The translations under genes and the position numbers were made by a program. Shown here piece by piece: positions 33,684-45,963 of a DNA stretch of 64,000 nucleotides (positions are counted from its first letter, which is position 1; each line of letters starts with the position of its first letter). Below the pieces are notes generated by a model. It was not told the origin of the DNA and made no database searches. It saw only the letters and a program-made list of their open reading frames with translations. The stretch is from Diphasiastrum complanatum (Eukaryota; Streptophyta; Lycopodiopsida; Lycopodiales; Lycopodiaceae). The DNA is taken from NCBI GenBank assembly GCA_029204225.1, contig CM055105.1, positions 11,289,730 through 11,353,729 of the forward strand, read 5' to 3'.

Positions 33684-35640
33684 TGGCGCCATCAAGGAAG
33701 CCATGCTCCTCAATCGACTCTGTGCTTCTATTCAACAAGACAGATGATAATGGATTATGGGTGCCAAGAAAATATTAAAAAAAACTCTTGGGTTTTGATG
33801 CATCCATCATCAAGAGGAGCATTCCGAAAAAGGTCAAAACTATCAATTCGATCTTATTGGAAGGCCAAAATTTTGGATTTCAGAACATCATCAGGAGGAA
33901 AATCTATTTTTGAAATTCTAGTCCAACATGTATATATGCATTCAGAGATAAATGTGCAAGGATTCAACTGTTAGGATCATAAAAAAAACAACTGTGAGTA
34001 TTGATATTTTTGATACGTTGATTTTTGTCATTCATAAATATCTAATAGTAAACCTGCCAATCTGATCATTTTTCTCTTGCAGATTTATATTCATCCAACA
34101 TAAATGAATGAGAGTCGAGTGGATCTTTAGCAGGTGTGTTAGATGTTATTCACACTGATATTGGACAGCTGCAATATCGAGGTAGAACTGCAAAAGATCT
34201 AGCTGATGGTGGAATTTCTTTTTATGATTCCGCCCCCAGATTCTGTAGTCCTCCTTGTTTGTTGGTGTCAGCCTTCAAAAGAAAGGTTCCTTCTCAAGGG
34301 CCCTGGTGTGGAGGCATTTTCTGGGATATATCTCAGATTTAAGTCCCTGCTCCATACTCCATTATTCAGGTCTCAAAATAAAGACATGATTCAATATCAC
34401 GACCTAGTGGCACTCGACAAGCATATCTACAAAGCTAAGCTTGACATAATGTTTACCAAGTTACATAATGATTTCAAGTCTGTGTTCAGTCTGCTTTTAT
34501 TTTTTTCCTTTTGTTAAATATTTCTGACAATTCAGACTCTGTGCCCTCCACTTCTGAAGCAACTTCTTCTAGTGGTACAAAGTCTGAAAAATCAAAGATT
34601 GTAGATATAGATACTTTTTTTTATTGACACGAGTGTTCATTTAGATGATTGTTTTGATTTTGATCATGCTCGAAATAGGGCTACTTTTATAGGCCCTAGG
34701 ACACCCACTACCCTTTCTCCTTCTGATAAATCTTTGATCACTTTGCCTACTTATATTATAGATAATGATTCCTTTTTGACAATATCGGATATATCGGATC
34801 TTTTTTACTTCACTGAGCTGAGACTCTTTGCATTTTGAGCAAAGAGCTTGATGAATTTTCGGATGTAATTGATTTTGATGCTGATGATCTTCTCCCCGGT
34901 GTTGACAATGTACATAATGATAAGTTTAATTTATGGAAAGATTGCTTGAAAATGGCTGTGGAGGAAATGCGCAACAAAGAAGATGATCTACCTTCTGAGG
35001 AGGAGTTTCTTAAAATCCAAAGTCAACTTGGTTTTCCACAGCCAACTGTCTATTCACCAACAATATTGACATCGAAAGGTGGACATAATATTGATGGAGA
35101 GACACTAAACAGAGAAGACAAACCGAATGCGTAAGTTTTTGTCTCTTATCAAGTACTAGCAGATTTGTTATGTCAGATTATATACTGGAGCTTACTTTGT
35201 TTTTTATCATTTCAGGAAACAATTTTCCTTGATGATTTCGCAATTCGTCGAGGAGGGCAAAGATCTTCTGCGAGAGAATTTTCAAGAGATCATGCACTCG
35301 GGCACTATCTAAAGTCCTTCAAGAATAATGAGATAAGTGTTGTCCATTCAAAGTTTCATCAACATGGTGAAACTATGATTATGGCAATCAAGGCACTGTC
35401 TCATTTTCTTGGAGGACAATTTTAATAAGGTGCATAAAATAATTTTTGTAGAGAAAACTATTGCGTTAAAATTTTAGGATATGGACCAGTGAATTCCATG
35501 CTCAGATCATCTCATTTTGCAGTGTATATTGCTTACGTTGATCTGAGTAAGCATGAAAATTATGAGCTTTTGGATCCATACGAAAGAAGAAAATTGTTGC
35601 ATGATTCTAAGTTGCAACTTTCATTGGAGAAAATATCGGA
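33684..35640 (+). pseudogene. Unrecognised plus-strand exon series, convergent with transposase
   Basis: Possible coding blocks: MAPSRKPCSSIDSVLLFNKT from ATG 33684; a 104-codon open frame 34206-34517; an acidic block at 34835-35131 (DVIDFDADDLLPGVD, LPSEEEFLKIQSQLGF) ending at a strong donor GTAAGT (about 35130). A matching acceptor at about 35215 continues as KQFSLMISQFVEEGKDLL and stops after SGTI (about 35310). Alternative frames stay open to 35425. The blocks end where the minus-strand transposase-like frame ends (35640-35650). It may be the second gene of one transposon. Family unknown. Confidence 0.35.
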
Positions 35641-37620
35641 AGCAGATTAGATACTGCTGAATTGTACTTCGTAAACTGGCTTGTGTAAATTTGCATGATT
35701 TTTGAAATTTTTTATAATCCGTCGATTTTGTATTATGACAAATTTGGATTCTTCTGTAAAACCATTGGAAAAGTTGCAGTATATAGCTGTTTTTTGTGCT
35801 AGTCCCGCCATGTTGTGTACTTTTATGAAATGCCGCTCTTGCTTGCCACTGAGATTTTTCCATTCCTTGCGATGACCATATGCTAAGACTTCCACTATTT
35901 CTTGCAAAGAATATCGAATGATATCGTAATATGTGCTGCATGTCATAAAAACATAATCTAAATCAGTACCAAAAGAATCTAATTTAATTGCATATATTTG
36001 TCTATCATAGTGTAAAATCAAAATCTTACCATATAATGTGTTATATGATCAACACCCCATGCACTCTGAACTGCATCCACAAATTCATTGGTTGTTTTCT
36101 GTATCATTTGAACATCAGTATTTGAAAATTTATCTTTTCTCAAGTATTTCATCATGTTGTCTAACTTTTTCCAAACTTCTACTTTGTGTATATGAGTAGA
36201 ACTTTCTTCTTCGAAATCTTGAGTTGCTGCAATAATTTCTTTCCAAACCGTGTATTGAACCTTAGATTGTTTGCCAGAATAATTTGATAAAAATCTTCGA
36301 GCTTTAGATCCTCCAATGCTCGGCTTGCATGGAATATTTCCTTTTTTACCTGATAACTTGTCATCTTTTTTTTATTTTAACGTGGCCTTTATGTAAGCCT
36401 GCTTCGGACAACACATCCTCTAATTTGGAAATAGCTTCCTTTGTAGAGGCCTCTGGCTCGAAATTCCATGCAAACAAGATGTGAAGATATATTATTTTTT
36501 CTATAATACGCACCTCCGCATGCAATGTACAAATATGAACATTTCGTAGAGGAGTCGGTAGTACGGGTTTCCAATTAGGATCTTCTCGATCTCTTGATAT
36601 TCTTGTACTCCTTGTCATGTCTTTTGTTGTTTTCATGCAGTACAAACAAGGGTGTTTAGAGTTAGCGCCATGAGATACATTGAACATACATTTTAATGTC
36701 TTCAGATCTCCTGCTAAATGCCATTCAATGTTGAAAGTGCCAATTCCAGGAATATTGAGTGGAACTCCCTCCATGTGATTTTTTATGGTGGCAGGATATG
36801 ATGTTCTATTAAATATCCATGAGAGAATGTTATGTCTTCTTTCAGCACCTATAAGAGAATACAAAAACATGATTAGCCTCATAATATTAACACAAAGAAG
36901 ATTTTAGATATGAAATCCATATTCAAATGATTATCCCTATTTATTATGCAAAGAAACTGCTATACCTGAAATGCTGCCAACCACCAACTATCATTTTCTG
37001 ATTGAACACTGAAATTGAGACCTTCTGAGTCTGAAAGTGCTCCATTCATGATCGTGAGACCGACTCTTTCCATTTTTTGTCCTTTTATAATTTCAAACTC
37101 ATCTAACTTGAGAACAACTATCAACTTGTTATTGACATTCTCATTTGTAATACCGTAAAAATTTATGATGAATGTTAATAACTGATTAATGTCAATAAAT
37201 AAATTGTTGGAATTGTTATATGCTAGACTTTCTCCTTTCGAGCAGTACACTTCATTGATATGAGATGGATTACCAACTATTGTCTGCATACCATGGTTTA
37301 ACATGTCTCTTTTTTTTTTAAGATGAAATGGTCGTGGGATTGGAAACTTTTTAATATTTACTTGTGCAAATGCCTCATTTATCATCTTAAACGTTGTTGC
37401 ATATGCTTCCCTATTGATGCTAGAAAAGTCACATGCCCCCTAAAACAATGTAGTGTCTAATATTTTTCCAACTTCATTCATAATGCTATCAGTAACTGAA
37501 GCCTTAATCTTTTTCATTTTGTTATTATTTAACATTGATTTCATAGATTTAGAAGTCAAGATAGAGCCTAGTGAGTTTCCAATTGAAATGTCATTGGCCA
37601 AATGGTCTTCAACACAGTAG
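35640..37620 (-). pseudogene. Transposase-like pseudogene of unassigned family
   Basis: Minus-strand blocks: FHLKKKRDMLNHGMQTIVG and IVVLKLDEFEIIKGQKMERV (37385-36960); IEWHLAGDLKTLKCMFNV, GANSKHPCLYCMK and VHICTLHAEVRIIEKI (36882-36361); then VEVLAYGHRKEWKNLSGKQE (36021-35647). I recall proteins with a (G)DLK.L....G.(A/N)S...C.(Y/W)C core as multi-copy, uncharacterised ORFs in many eukaryote genomes; this is memory, not a search. A stop near 37440 and frame changes show decay. An intron may explain the 36883-36960 gap. Confidence 0.5.
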
Positions 37621-37779
37621 GCACTTGGATTTTATGATTCAATGTGTATTTTTCATTATTTTACCTAGAAGTGAGATTTTCTACATTGTTGATGTTGTTT
37701 GATTTGCACCCAATTTAGCCAAAGATCATGGATTCATTTATGTCATCATTGGATCTGATTTTTCACATGCTATCATAGC

Positions 37780-39119
37780 AAGTTACAAGCTGAAATTGGA
37801 GGTAGTGCCAAATTTATTGCTAAATTTGAGCACGCCACTAATTCTAGTGAGAGATTGAGTGTTGTCTTGATCAAATCTAGTAACTTCATGTGTAGAAAGT
37901 GGATATTTGTGATCATTAGCATGTTTTAGGTCAAATACTTGTGGTTGGATCATTGATACACAAGTTCCATTTGTTGGTGAATAGATCATTCTTCTAGAAT
38001 CTAGATCAATAAGTCTAGTTTTGCATATAGCTTTTGATTCTTTCAATAGTATGGATGTTTGTGAACTCTTAAAGTTTGAAAAGGATCTCTTGTGGCAAAG
38101 GTTTTTGATCTTTTCGAGAGTGTTTTCGAGATCTTTTAGGTTCAAGATTCATTCTATTGTGGTGTGATCATTTGTTGATCAAGGTTTATCAATTCTATGT
38201 GTTGTCGACTAGTTATGAGATTAAGAGAGACATTTGTGATTTCATTTGTTGAAGATTCAAGTGAGTGCTAAGTGCATTTGAATAGCTTGAAGAAGTTTGA
38301 TCATCATGGCAGACCAAGGAGGGTTCTTGTTGCAGAGCAATGATAGGCTTACCTCAAGCAACTACTCAATATGGAAGGTAAGGATGGAATCCTTGCTGAC
38401 TTTGAATGATATGATGGATATTGTGTTAGGTATTGAAGAGGAACATGATATTACCCAAGATCAAGTCATTTATCGAAGGAAGGCCAAGAGTTCTTTACAC
38501 ATCATCAAGATGAATACCTCAAATGAGCTTCTCAAGGAGGTAGGAGCTTGTACTTCATTTTATGAGGCATGGAGGAAACTTCAAAGGATTTATTAGCCAA
38601 AGTCCACATCTAGGGTGCCCACTCTAAGAAGGCAAATTCTTCAAAGTTGTCAAAAGGAAGGTGAAAGTGCTAGCTCTTATGTGATGAGAGTTAAATCTCT
38701 TAATGGTTATTTAGAAGGTAATGGTGACACTATTGGTAACATTGAGATTGTTCAAGTGCTTATTAATGGCTTAGGAGAGGGTTATGCTAACCTTGTTCAA
38801 ATTGCTATTCAAAGAACTTTGCCATCTACTGAAGAATTGCAAGAGGTGTTGGTGGCCGAAGAGGATAGGGTTGCCAGTATCAAGTCAAGAAGTGAACCTA
38901 CTTCTACCAATGTTGGAGATGAAGAGGCACTCTTCACCAAAGGCAATGGCAAAGGAAGAGCAAGTGGAACAATAAGAGTACCATTGTTCAAGGGCAAGGT
39001 GAGGCAACATCCTCTTATGGTGATAATAAGGATAAGTCTAAACTCAAGTGCTTTTATTGTGGCAAAAAGGGTCATTTTAATAATGAATGCTATGAAAAGA
39101 AAAGAGAGTAATTAGAAGA
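37780..39119 (+). mobile_element. Copia fragment: leader, gag and zinc knuckle
   Basis: A noncoding leader (37780-38305) precedes ATG 38306 and a gag frame. No LTR or primer site is recognised. The fragment ends just after the zinc knuckle near 39119. It borders the transposase-like pseudogene on its left. Confidence 0.7.
38306..39119 (+). pseudogene. Copia gag with CCHC knuckle, broken
   Basis: Starts MADQGGFLLQSNDRLTSSNY, followed by SIWKVRMESLLTL, closely similar to the gag of the young element at 48524. A TAG at 38594 (IY-stop-PKSTSR) interrupts the frame, which continues as LRRQILQSCQKEGESASSYV and so on. A later frameshift puts the zinc knuckle (CFYCGKKGHFNNEC, about 39047-39088) in a different frame. 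Protease and all pol are missing. Confidence 0.8.
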
Positions 39120-40440
39120 TAGCTACATAAATGACATGTTCGGATAAAGAGAACATCATTCCTTTCTAAGAACTCATTTTTAAGATTGTAGCTTATCTTG
39201 CCTCAATATCCTCAAAGATCTCTGAAATGCTCTACATGCTCCTCTAATGTGTTGGCTATATACTAAGTGTCGTACTATACCAACAGGGTTAATATAGATT
39301 TTATAGTAAATAATGTTGTTCCCATAGAGGACAGCGTTAGAAAGTTATGTTTTTGGTACAATTATGGCAAGTGGGTTCGAGTGTTATTCTGGTTGTCAAC
39401 TCAAATCAAAAATTAGTAACCAATATTACTTATGTTTGGGATGGGTAATGTTAATAAATTCAGAACAACAATTTGGCCTCTATCGAATTAAATGAAGCGC
39501 GTTCTACATATGAGATGTTATCAGAGTAGTACAACAGTACTACACTCTGGTTGATTAAGGTTTCAACAGAGAATCGAGAATTGTTCGATGTATTCGCGAC
39601 TGTGCAGACAATTAATTAATCGCATTCGCGAACTATTCGTTTCTAGACAAAAATCCTCAACAACTAAAGCCCAACTTGATGGTTAAAGAACACGAAGAGT
39701 TTTAGAACACGTTAGAAACTTATGTCAATGCCAATCAGGAAAACAGATCAAAGACTCAATTCTTCAGACAGGGACTATCATCTCATGTGTATACATACAG
39801 CTTTATTCAATGATCGTGCTACACTGTACCAAAGATAGTTGTTATTCGAGTGCCGAAAAGAAAGTATTCGTGACAAACGAATAAGATGGTTTTAAGACAT
39901 TTCTTTAGAGCATGCTTTATGGAAACACAGCAAATGACTGTAATGCACTAGAGCGACTGTCTGATCAGAGAGTAATTCATGAAATGTGTTAGAGATTGTT
40001 AGCAGACTCAAGATCACTCACACTCAGCAGTGCGGAGAATTGAGATAAGAGAGAATAACTCACAAAACTCTATTCACTTCTTCAATCTCTTACATAAGCA
40101 TAAACTCTTCTCTCTCGATGATCGAGACTGAAGTGTGAGATCTATATATGTTCTACGGGGTGAACAAACACACCTCTAAAACAACGGGTGCGTCGCTCCC
40201 GCGAAAGGGTCTAGTTAACAATTAGACTGAAAATATGTTCAACTATACCATAGGAAGTATACTTAACTATGAGTTAAAGTTACTCTAGTTTATCATGTCT
40301 TTTTGTATCTAGTCGTTTCGTATGGACGACCTAGTAAAGGTTATCCAAGACAATGTCTTTTCCTTTTAAAGGTCTTGCCCTTAATTACAAGGCAAGTACT
40401 TAAGAGATATATTCCCGAAAAAATGACTTAGGCCTCTTCA
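39120..40440 (-). other. Probable noncoding end/LTR of the gypsy element
   Basis: This lies directly downstream of the minus-strand gypsy RNase H. On the minus strand it has a TATATA box (about 40143-40149) and long sequence without open frames, as expected for an LTR. No second copy occurs in the window, so LTR borders cannot be set. Integrase, expected between RNase H and the LTR, is absent. Confidence 0.4.
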
Positions 40441-40459
40441 TGATTTATACTTAACCAGC

Positions 40460-42513
40460 TCATATCTTCATTTTCGAGTATATCATGCCATATTTATGTT
40501 GATATTCAATATTTAACATTTTTGTGACATTTGTATATTTATTTGTATAATTGTCAGCATTCGTATGATATTTTCCTTGACGAAACTCTACTTGATAAGT
40601 AAATTCTTGCAGAAGTAGAACCCATCGAGCAATTCGTCCTGATAGATCTGGTTTATTTACAAGATACTTAAGAGCATAATGATCCACATGACAAATAAAT
40701 GCATATTCCAGCAAATAATGCCGAAATTTTTTAACAGTAAAAATCATGCCAAGTGCTTCCCTTTCTGTAGCCGAATAATTCTTCTCTGATGCACTGAGCT
40801 GTCGACTCGCATAGTAGATGAGATGATCCTTCTTCTGGTCATCCTTCTAGCTTAGATAGACGCCAATAGCAAATGCAGAAACATCCACATAACTGTGAAA
40901 TAAAATAACCCAGTTGGGTGGTCTCAAAATAGGAGCATTGATCAACCTTTGCTTAAGATCTTTGAATGCTTTCTGCTGTTCATTCGTCCACAAGTATTCC
41001 ACTTGTTTCTTCAATAGATGTTTAAGAGAGGCAGCAATAGAAGCATGATTTTGAATAAATCTCCTGTAATAGCCAACATGTCCTAAGAAAGCTCTTAGTT
41101 CACGTAAATTGGTTGGTATCTGGAGATTCTTTATAAGCTTGACTTTATCTTTGTCGACTTCTATTCATCTGTTAGATATTATGTGTCCGAGCAATATTCC
41201 TTCTTTCATACCAAAAAAACATTTCTCTGGATGAAGAGATAAACAAGTATCTTGACACCATTGCAATGTTGATTTCAGCTTCTGCAGGTGTGTCTTTATA
41301 TCACTGTATATACAAAAATCATCAATAAATATTTCGAGAAAAGTTCTCAGGAAGGCAGCAAAAATTAACATCATGATTCACTGAAAAGTCCTGGTGCATT
41401 ACAAAGACCAAAGGGCATTTTGTTGTAGGCATAAATGCCCAATCCGTAATGAATGTGGTCTTTGAACGATCTTCCTTTTGCACTCCAACCTGATTATATC
41501 CAGAAAAGCCGTCACAAAAATTGTAACGCTCTTGACCAGCAACCTGATCTAGGATGGAATCAGTGAAAGGCAGAGGATGATGGTCCTTCCTTGTGGCAGC
41601 ATTGAGTTTGCGGAAATCCTGGCATATTCGTATTTTGCCAATCTTCTTCTTTGGGACAACAACAATGGGTGAAACCCATTCACTACTTAAGACGGGATAG
41701 ATTATACCTGCCTTAAGGTGCTTGTTAAGTTCGTCCTTAACCATGAGAGAGTACTTAGGATTGAGACGATATTGTCTCTGTCGAATAGGTACAGCATCTT
41801 CCTTAAGATCAATTCAATGCTCTCCAAATTCTGCAGGTATACCCTTCAAATTGTCGAGCGACCAGGCAAAAATGTCTTGATACTCCTTCAATAGTTCAGT
41901 GAATTTCACTAACTCCGATTCTCCAAGTGACTTTGAAACATGCACAAATCTGCCAGGTGCAAGTTCAATCAGTTCAGTTGAATATGGTAAAATGATACCT
42001 TCTGTCATATTGACCTTGGTATGGCCATGAATTTCACGCATGGTTGACTCCGCAGATGTTTTCTTATCGTCAACCTGGTTCTTGTTACCAAATTCGTGTT
42101 CAGATTCGTCACTCAAATCGCCAGACTCTTTCAAGTTCATGTCTGCAACATTAATTTCTTCATACGAAACATCTGCTTTAGCGTCGCAGGCATCGAAGAA
42201 TTCTTTGTCATCAGCATTCTCATAACATTTACTACACTTCAATATCAGATTCATTGGGAAAAATATTCAAGGCATACGAAGATTCTTCTGATGTAAAGCT
42301 GGTGTTGGACAAAGGAGTTTCACCTTCATATTTGTCACAACTCCAGGTTATAATTTGTTCTGCTGGCTTACCTTGGTTATTGGTCTCACCAGTCTGAAAT
42401 CTCAGCTCTTTGGATTTCCAATGTACACTTGCGTTTGATTGATAAAGCCAAGGTCGTCCAATCAGCACAGAATAGGATGACAAACCGAGTGGTTTGATAA
42501 CAATGAAATTCAT
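40460..42513 (-). pseudogene. Gypsy protease end, reverse transcriptase and RNase H
   Basis: Blocks: protease end (42513-42232); linker LAPGRFVHVSK and FAWSLDNLKGIP (42254-41814); RT with GIIYPVLSSEWVSPIVVVPK, RICQDFRKLNAAT, a GFSGYNQV block and FIDDFCIYS (41744-41165), where FIDD is the catalytic box; RNase H with HYLLEYAFICHVDHYALKYL (40747-40460). The frame shifts in the middle of RT at about 41350 and again before RNase H. No function expected. Confidence 0.88.
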
Positions 42514-42588
42514 TGTGAATGGATTGGCTTGAATGTAGACAGTGACGTCCTTCAGTTCTCCAACAGGTTTTCGTCGTGTCGAATCAGC

Positions 42589-44298
42589 TCACTTGATGTT
42601 TCGCTGTGTCGGTTGAATGTCAGTCAGCCCTAGAGCATGAGCCGTGTCTTCTGTTATTATATTCACACTGGAACCAGAGTCAATTGGCACTTTTTTGATT
42701 AGGCATCCCGCAATGGTAATATCAATCTCAGGTGCACCGAGATCACCTAAATCGATAAACAAAACACCAGCATCTGGTAGAGAAACTTTTTTCTTCTTTT
42801 TGGACACAGAAAGGCCTTTCAGTTGCTTTCTGTAATAAGTGTTATCTGCCAACAGCTGTTCAAAAGTAATGTTTGAATGAAGGGATCCAATATCAGTCAT
42901 GATGTCATATTCTTTCATCTTCGATTTCAAGGTTGGTTTATCAATAACAGCACTAGACAATTTCGTCTTCGCGATTTCTTCGTCCTCTTCCTCGAAAGTG
43001 ACCACCTTTTCTGCAGCAGCTGTCTGAAGTTCAGCGTTGATTATTTCCTTTGCTTTTGCCGAGATATCTTTTGCAAATAACTTCGCAGCATCGCGGTCAT
43101 AGTTAGGGTCATCTTTGAGATCTTCCTTAGTCGTAGATTTGTTCGTTGTTTTGCTAGAGGATTTATTCTTCAAGGATTTTTTGCGCTTTGTCGAAGATTT
43201 CTGATCAGGTTTCGAGGAGCTTTTTCTTCTCGTTGTGACTTTGAATAATTTCTCCATGTCACTTGGCCAGGACTGATCTTCTGTCTTTGGCAGTTTTCCT
43301 TCAATAACGTCAATTCTCTGCACAACAGCATCAGTCGTTGCTTTTGCTTTCGTGTCTGCAGCAGCTGGTGTTGCTACATACTGATATTTGGGTCGCGGCT
43401 TCTGCGACTGAGGGCAGTCAGGATACTTGTGGCCAGGCTCTCTGCAATTTGAGCATAATGGTACATAACCAATCGGCTTTCGCGGTTGAAGACACTCAAG
43501 AGAAAAATGTCCTGGCTCTCCACAGTTGTAGCAGTTGCCCAAAATTGGTTTAGTCGCGGTTTGAGACTTCGCTGGTCCAACAAATTCAGGAGGATTATGT
43601 CTTCTTGGTGCGAACTTGGGTCTGTCCTGCTGGGCTGATGCTGCAGTACCCTGTACATAGTTAGTAGTCGCATCATTTTGAAAAATAAAAAGTACCTCTT
43701 GGGCAGAATCTTCAATGTATTTGACATTCATAGTAGTGCAGTCTTCCTTAGTGTGTCCAGAAGTTCCACATTTCGTACACCACATTCCTGAGTTGGAAGA
43801 AGATGCTTTTGGTCTTTTATCTGCAACTTCAGAGATCTGCACTTTCAAATCATTAAACTTTTTATTTAGGTCAGCCATATTACTTGACGACTTATCCTCG
43901 ACAACTTTTGTGTCATCCTTTTGTTTAGTTCGTCGTTTATTCTTTCTCTCTCCTTTGTTAGCTTCTGATTCTGATGAATCGCTGCTTTCAGATTTCGAGC
44001 TTGAAGAACTGGTACTTGAATCGGAATCTGAATCTTTACCACTGTCACTAGAATCCGTCTTCAACTTTCGAGATTTCTTAGTCGATCGTCACCTTTGTGC
44101 TAGTTTCGAGGTCTCGAAATTTTCTGAACTAGCTATTACTGCTGCTAAGGAGGTCATGTCCCCTTGTCTGCAATACCAATCAATCTTTGGTGGTAAACCA
44201 GCCAAAAACCATTCGATCTGCATATTCAAGAGGAATGACCAAAAACTTGTAATTGCTATAGGTAGTCCATAATTTAGTTCTAGGAAAAACTTGGACAC
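42589..44298 (-). pseudogene. Gypsy gag-protease with three zinc knuckles
   Basis: Gag C-terminal text EWFLAGLPPKIDWYCRQGD (about 44240-44160) precedes a stop at 44089. The long frame 44064-42589 holds a Ser/Asp-rich tract, knuckles CTKCGTSGHTKEDC, CYNCGEPGHFSLEC and CSNCREPGHKYPDC, a Lys/Ser-rich basic region, and the protease site VPIDSGSSVNIITED (about 42690). The protease continues past the stop at 42589 as RPWLYQSNASVHW (about 42460-42420) in a new frame. Three spaced knuckles are more than the usual one or two. Confidence 0.88.
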
Positions 44299-44300
44299 GA

Positions 44301-45012
44301 AGCTAGATTTGACAATACCTTGCTCAAGGATCTACCTTTTGCGAACTATTTTTCCGCACTCATATCTATGAAGTCATCCATTCTCAATAACTAGGTATAT
44401 TTAATATTTAATGCTTATGCATACAAACTCTTTTAGTCCACATACATGTGCTTGCTTCCAATTTTTGTCCTTTCGCTATGTAAGAGCTAGTGCACTCCAA
44501 AGGTGACTTATTAGATCCAATGTGATGTCATCAAAATATCTAGCCACCTTGTCTTTCTAGTAAAGCTTGTTGAAGTTACCAAAAACAAGATGAATGCCAA
44601 AAATCTAGTCATATCCTATGTTCATTCCCAATTGTGGAAGTAGTTCATGAGAATAATTCATTGGAATTTTATTTTTTATTCATTAATCAAAGTTTGTATC
44701 ATGTGATGCTCTTAATAATCTTCTACTTTATTGACTTCAAATATAAAGTAGGAACCTCATAATAAATGCTAGGTCATAATGTTTACACTATTTTTGATAT
44801 ATGCTAGATCATATTGTTTTGAATCTACATCAAATGGTAATTTTGCTCCTTTTGTTGAGATGCCTTACACTCGCACTTGATGTCTATATGACAATGATCT
44901 TTGCTAGGGCTATGTATCATTTTGGGAATTAGTAGATTAGTAATCCCCCCTCGTGTGTGGTAAATAGATTAGAAATCCCCCCTCATGTGTGGTTATCTGA
45001 TGTTAAAAAGGT
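44301..45012. other. Unassigned sequence left of the young element
   Basis: Contains a tandem pair at about 44931-44993 with AGATTAGTAATCCCCCCTCG and AGATTAGAAATCCCCCCTCA. Otherwise no supported feature. It is continuous with 50106 onward before insertion of the young element. Confidence 0.5.
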
Positions 45013-45017
45013 CTCTT

Positions 45018-45837
45018 TGTTGAATTTCACACGTGTGGATTGTCCACTACATGTACTTGTGATCTCCTAAGGTGTGTAGATGCACCAAGATCAAGACTAG
45101 ATTGAGATTCAAGATCTATCTTTGATTCTATGGCAAAAACACACTACTACATGCATTCAATCACTTCCAACTCTCACTCACACGTGTGGGAAGTGTTCCA
45201 AAAGTATTCTAAGTAAAAACAAGCTGCTCTCCTCGGGTAGAGAGAGAAAAACCATCATGAGCTCTCAGGTAGAGAGAGAAAGCTAGAAATTCAACGACAC
45301 TCAAAATCCACGTAATCACCAAATCAATTAGCTTCAAAATGAGGAGTACAATGATACTAATAGATTCATGAGCTACCACTATGCTTAACTATGATTGGAT
45401 CACACTTTTCCACCTCTTAATCCTATTGGACCATTGATCCATGCACCTCTAAATTCTATTGGACTATATTCAAGCACACCTCAATTTTCTATTGGACCTC
45501 ACAAGGTTCCACCTCTAAATCCTATTGGACCTCTTAAGCTTCATCAAACAAAAGCATGACACTTGTCTACACTCTGATTGGCACAAGTTTGGCTCTATTT
45601 TGGCTCAATAGTGGCATTACAAGTGGAAATGGATAATTTGCCATCTATGCCAAATTTGACCCTATCAACTTCCTACACCTAAATGCTTGACTATGAAATT
45701 CTATGAGACCCCTATATCAAACATTTTGATTTACTTTACAATTCTCCACACGTGGGAACATCCTCCACACATGTGAGATTCACTTACAAACTTCTATCAT
45801 AAAAAATACCAAGCTAGATTTTTGCCAATTTCTCACA
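45018..45837 (-). repeat. 3' LTR of the young element
   Basis: Same length and sequence as 49281-50100 apart from C at 45253 and A at 45267 (A and G in the partner). The near-identity indicates recent insertion, since both LTRs are identical when an element integrates. Confidence 0.95.
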
Positions 45838-45855
45838 CTCCTCCTCAAAAAATAG
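45838..45855 (-). promoter_or_regulatory. Polypurine tract of the young element
   Basis: The minus strand reads TTTTTTGAGGAGGAG directly before the 3' LTR. Confidence 0.85.
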
Positions 45856-45963
45856 CTTGGAAAGGTACTAGATCACTTGAGAAGTTTGTAAATCTTTTTG
45901 ACTGGATCCTTTGGTATGCATAAGAAGTGAAGATCAGCCAAGGGATCCATCATAGCAGCACCC

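Larger units (their letters stand above)
40441..44300 (-). mobile_element. Ty3/gypsy retrotransposon, degenerate, no integrase
   Basis: Read leftward: gag end, Ser/Asp-rich region, three zinc knuckles, protease, reverse transcriptase, RNase H. The order RT-RNase H after protease, without a copia-type integrase between protease and RT, marks it as gypsy. Integrase is not found in 39120-40440. Stops and frameshifts split pol into several pieces. Confidence 0.88.

Noticed and set aside
45018-45837. Treating the 45-kb and 49-kb copies as a segmental duplication
   Set aside because: The 5-bp flanks, TG/CA ends, PBS and PPT show they are the two LTRs of one element.
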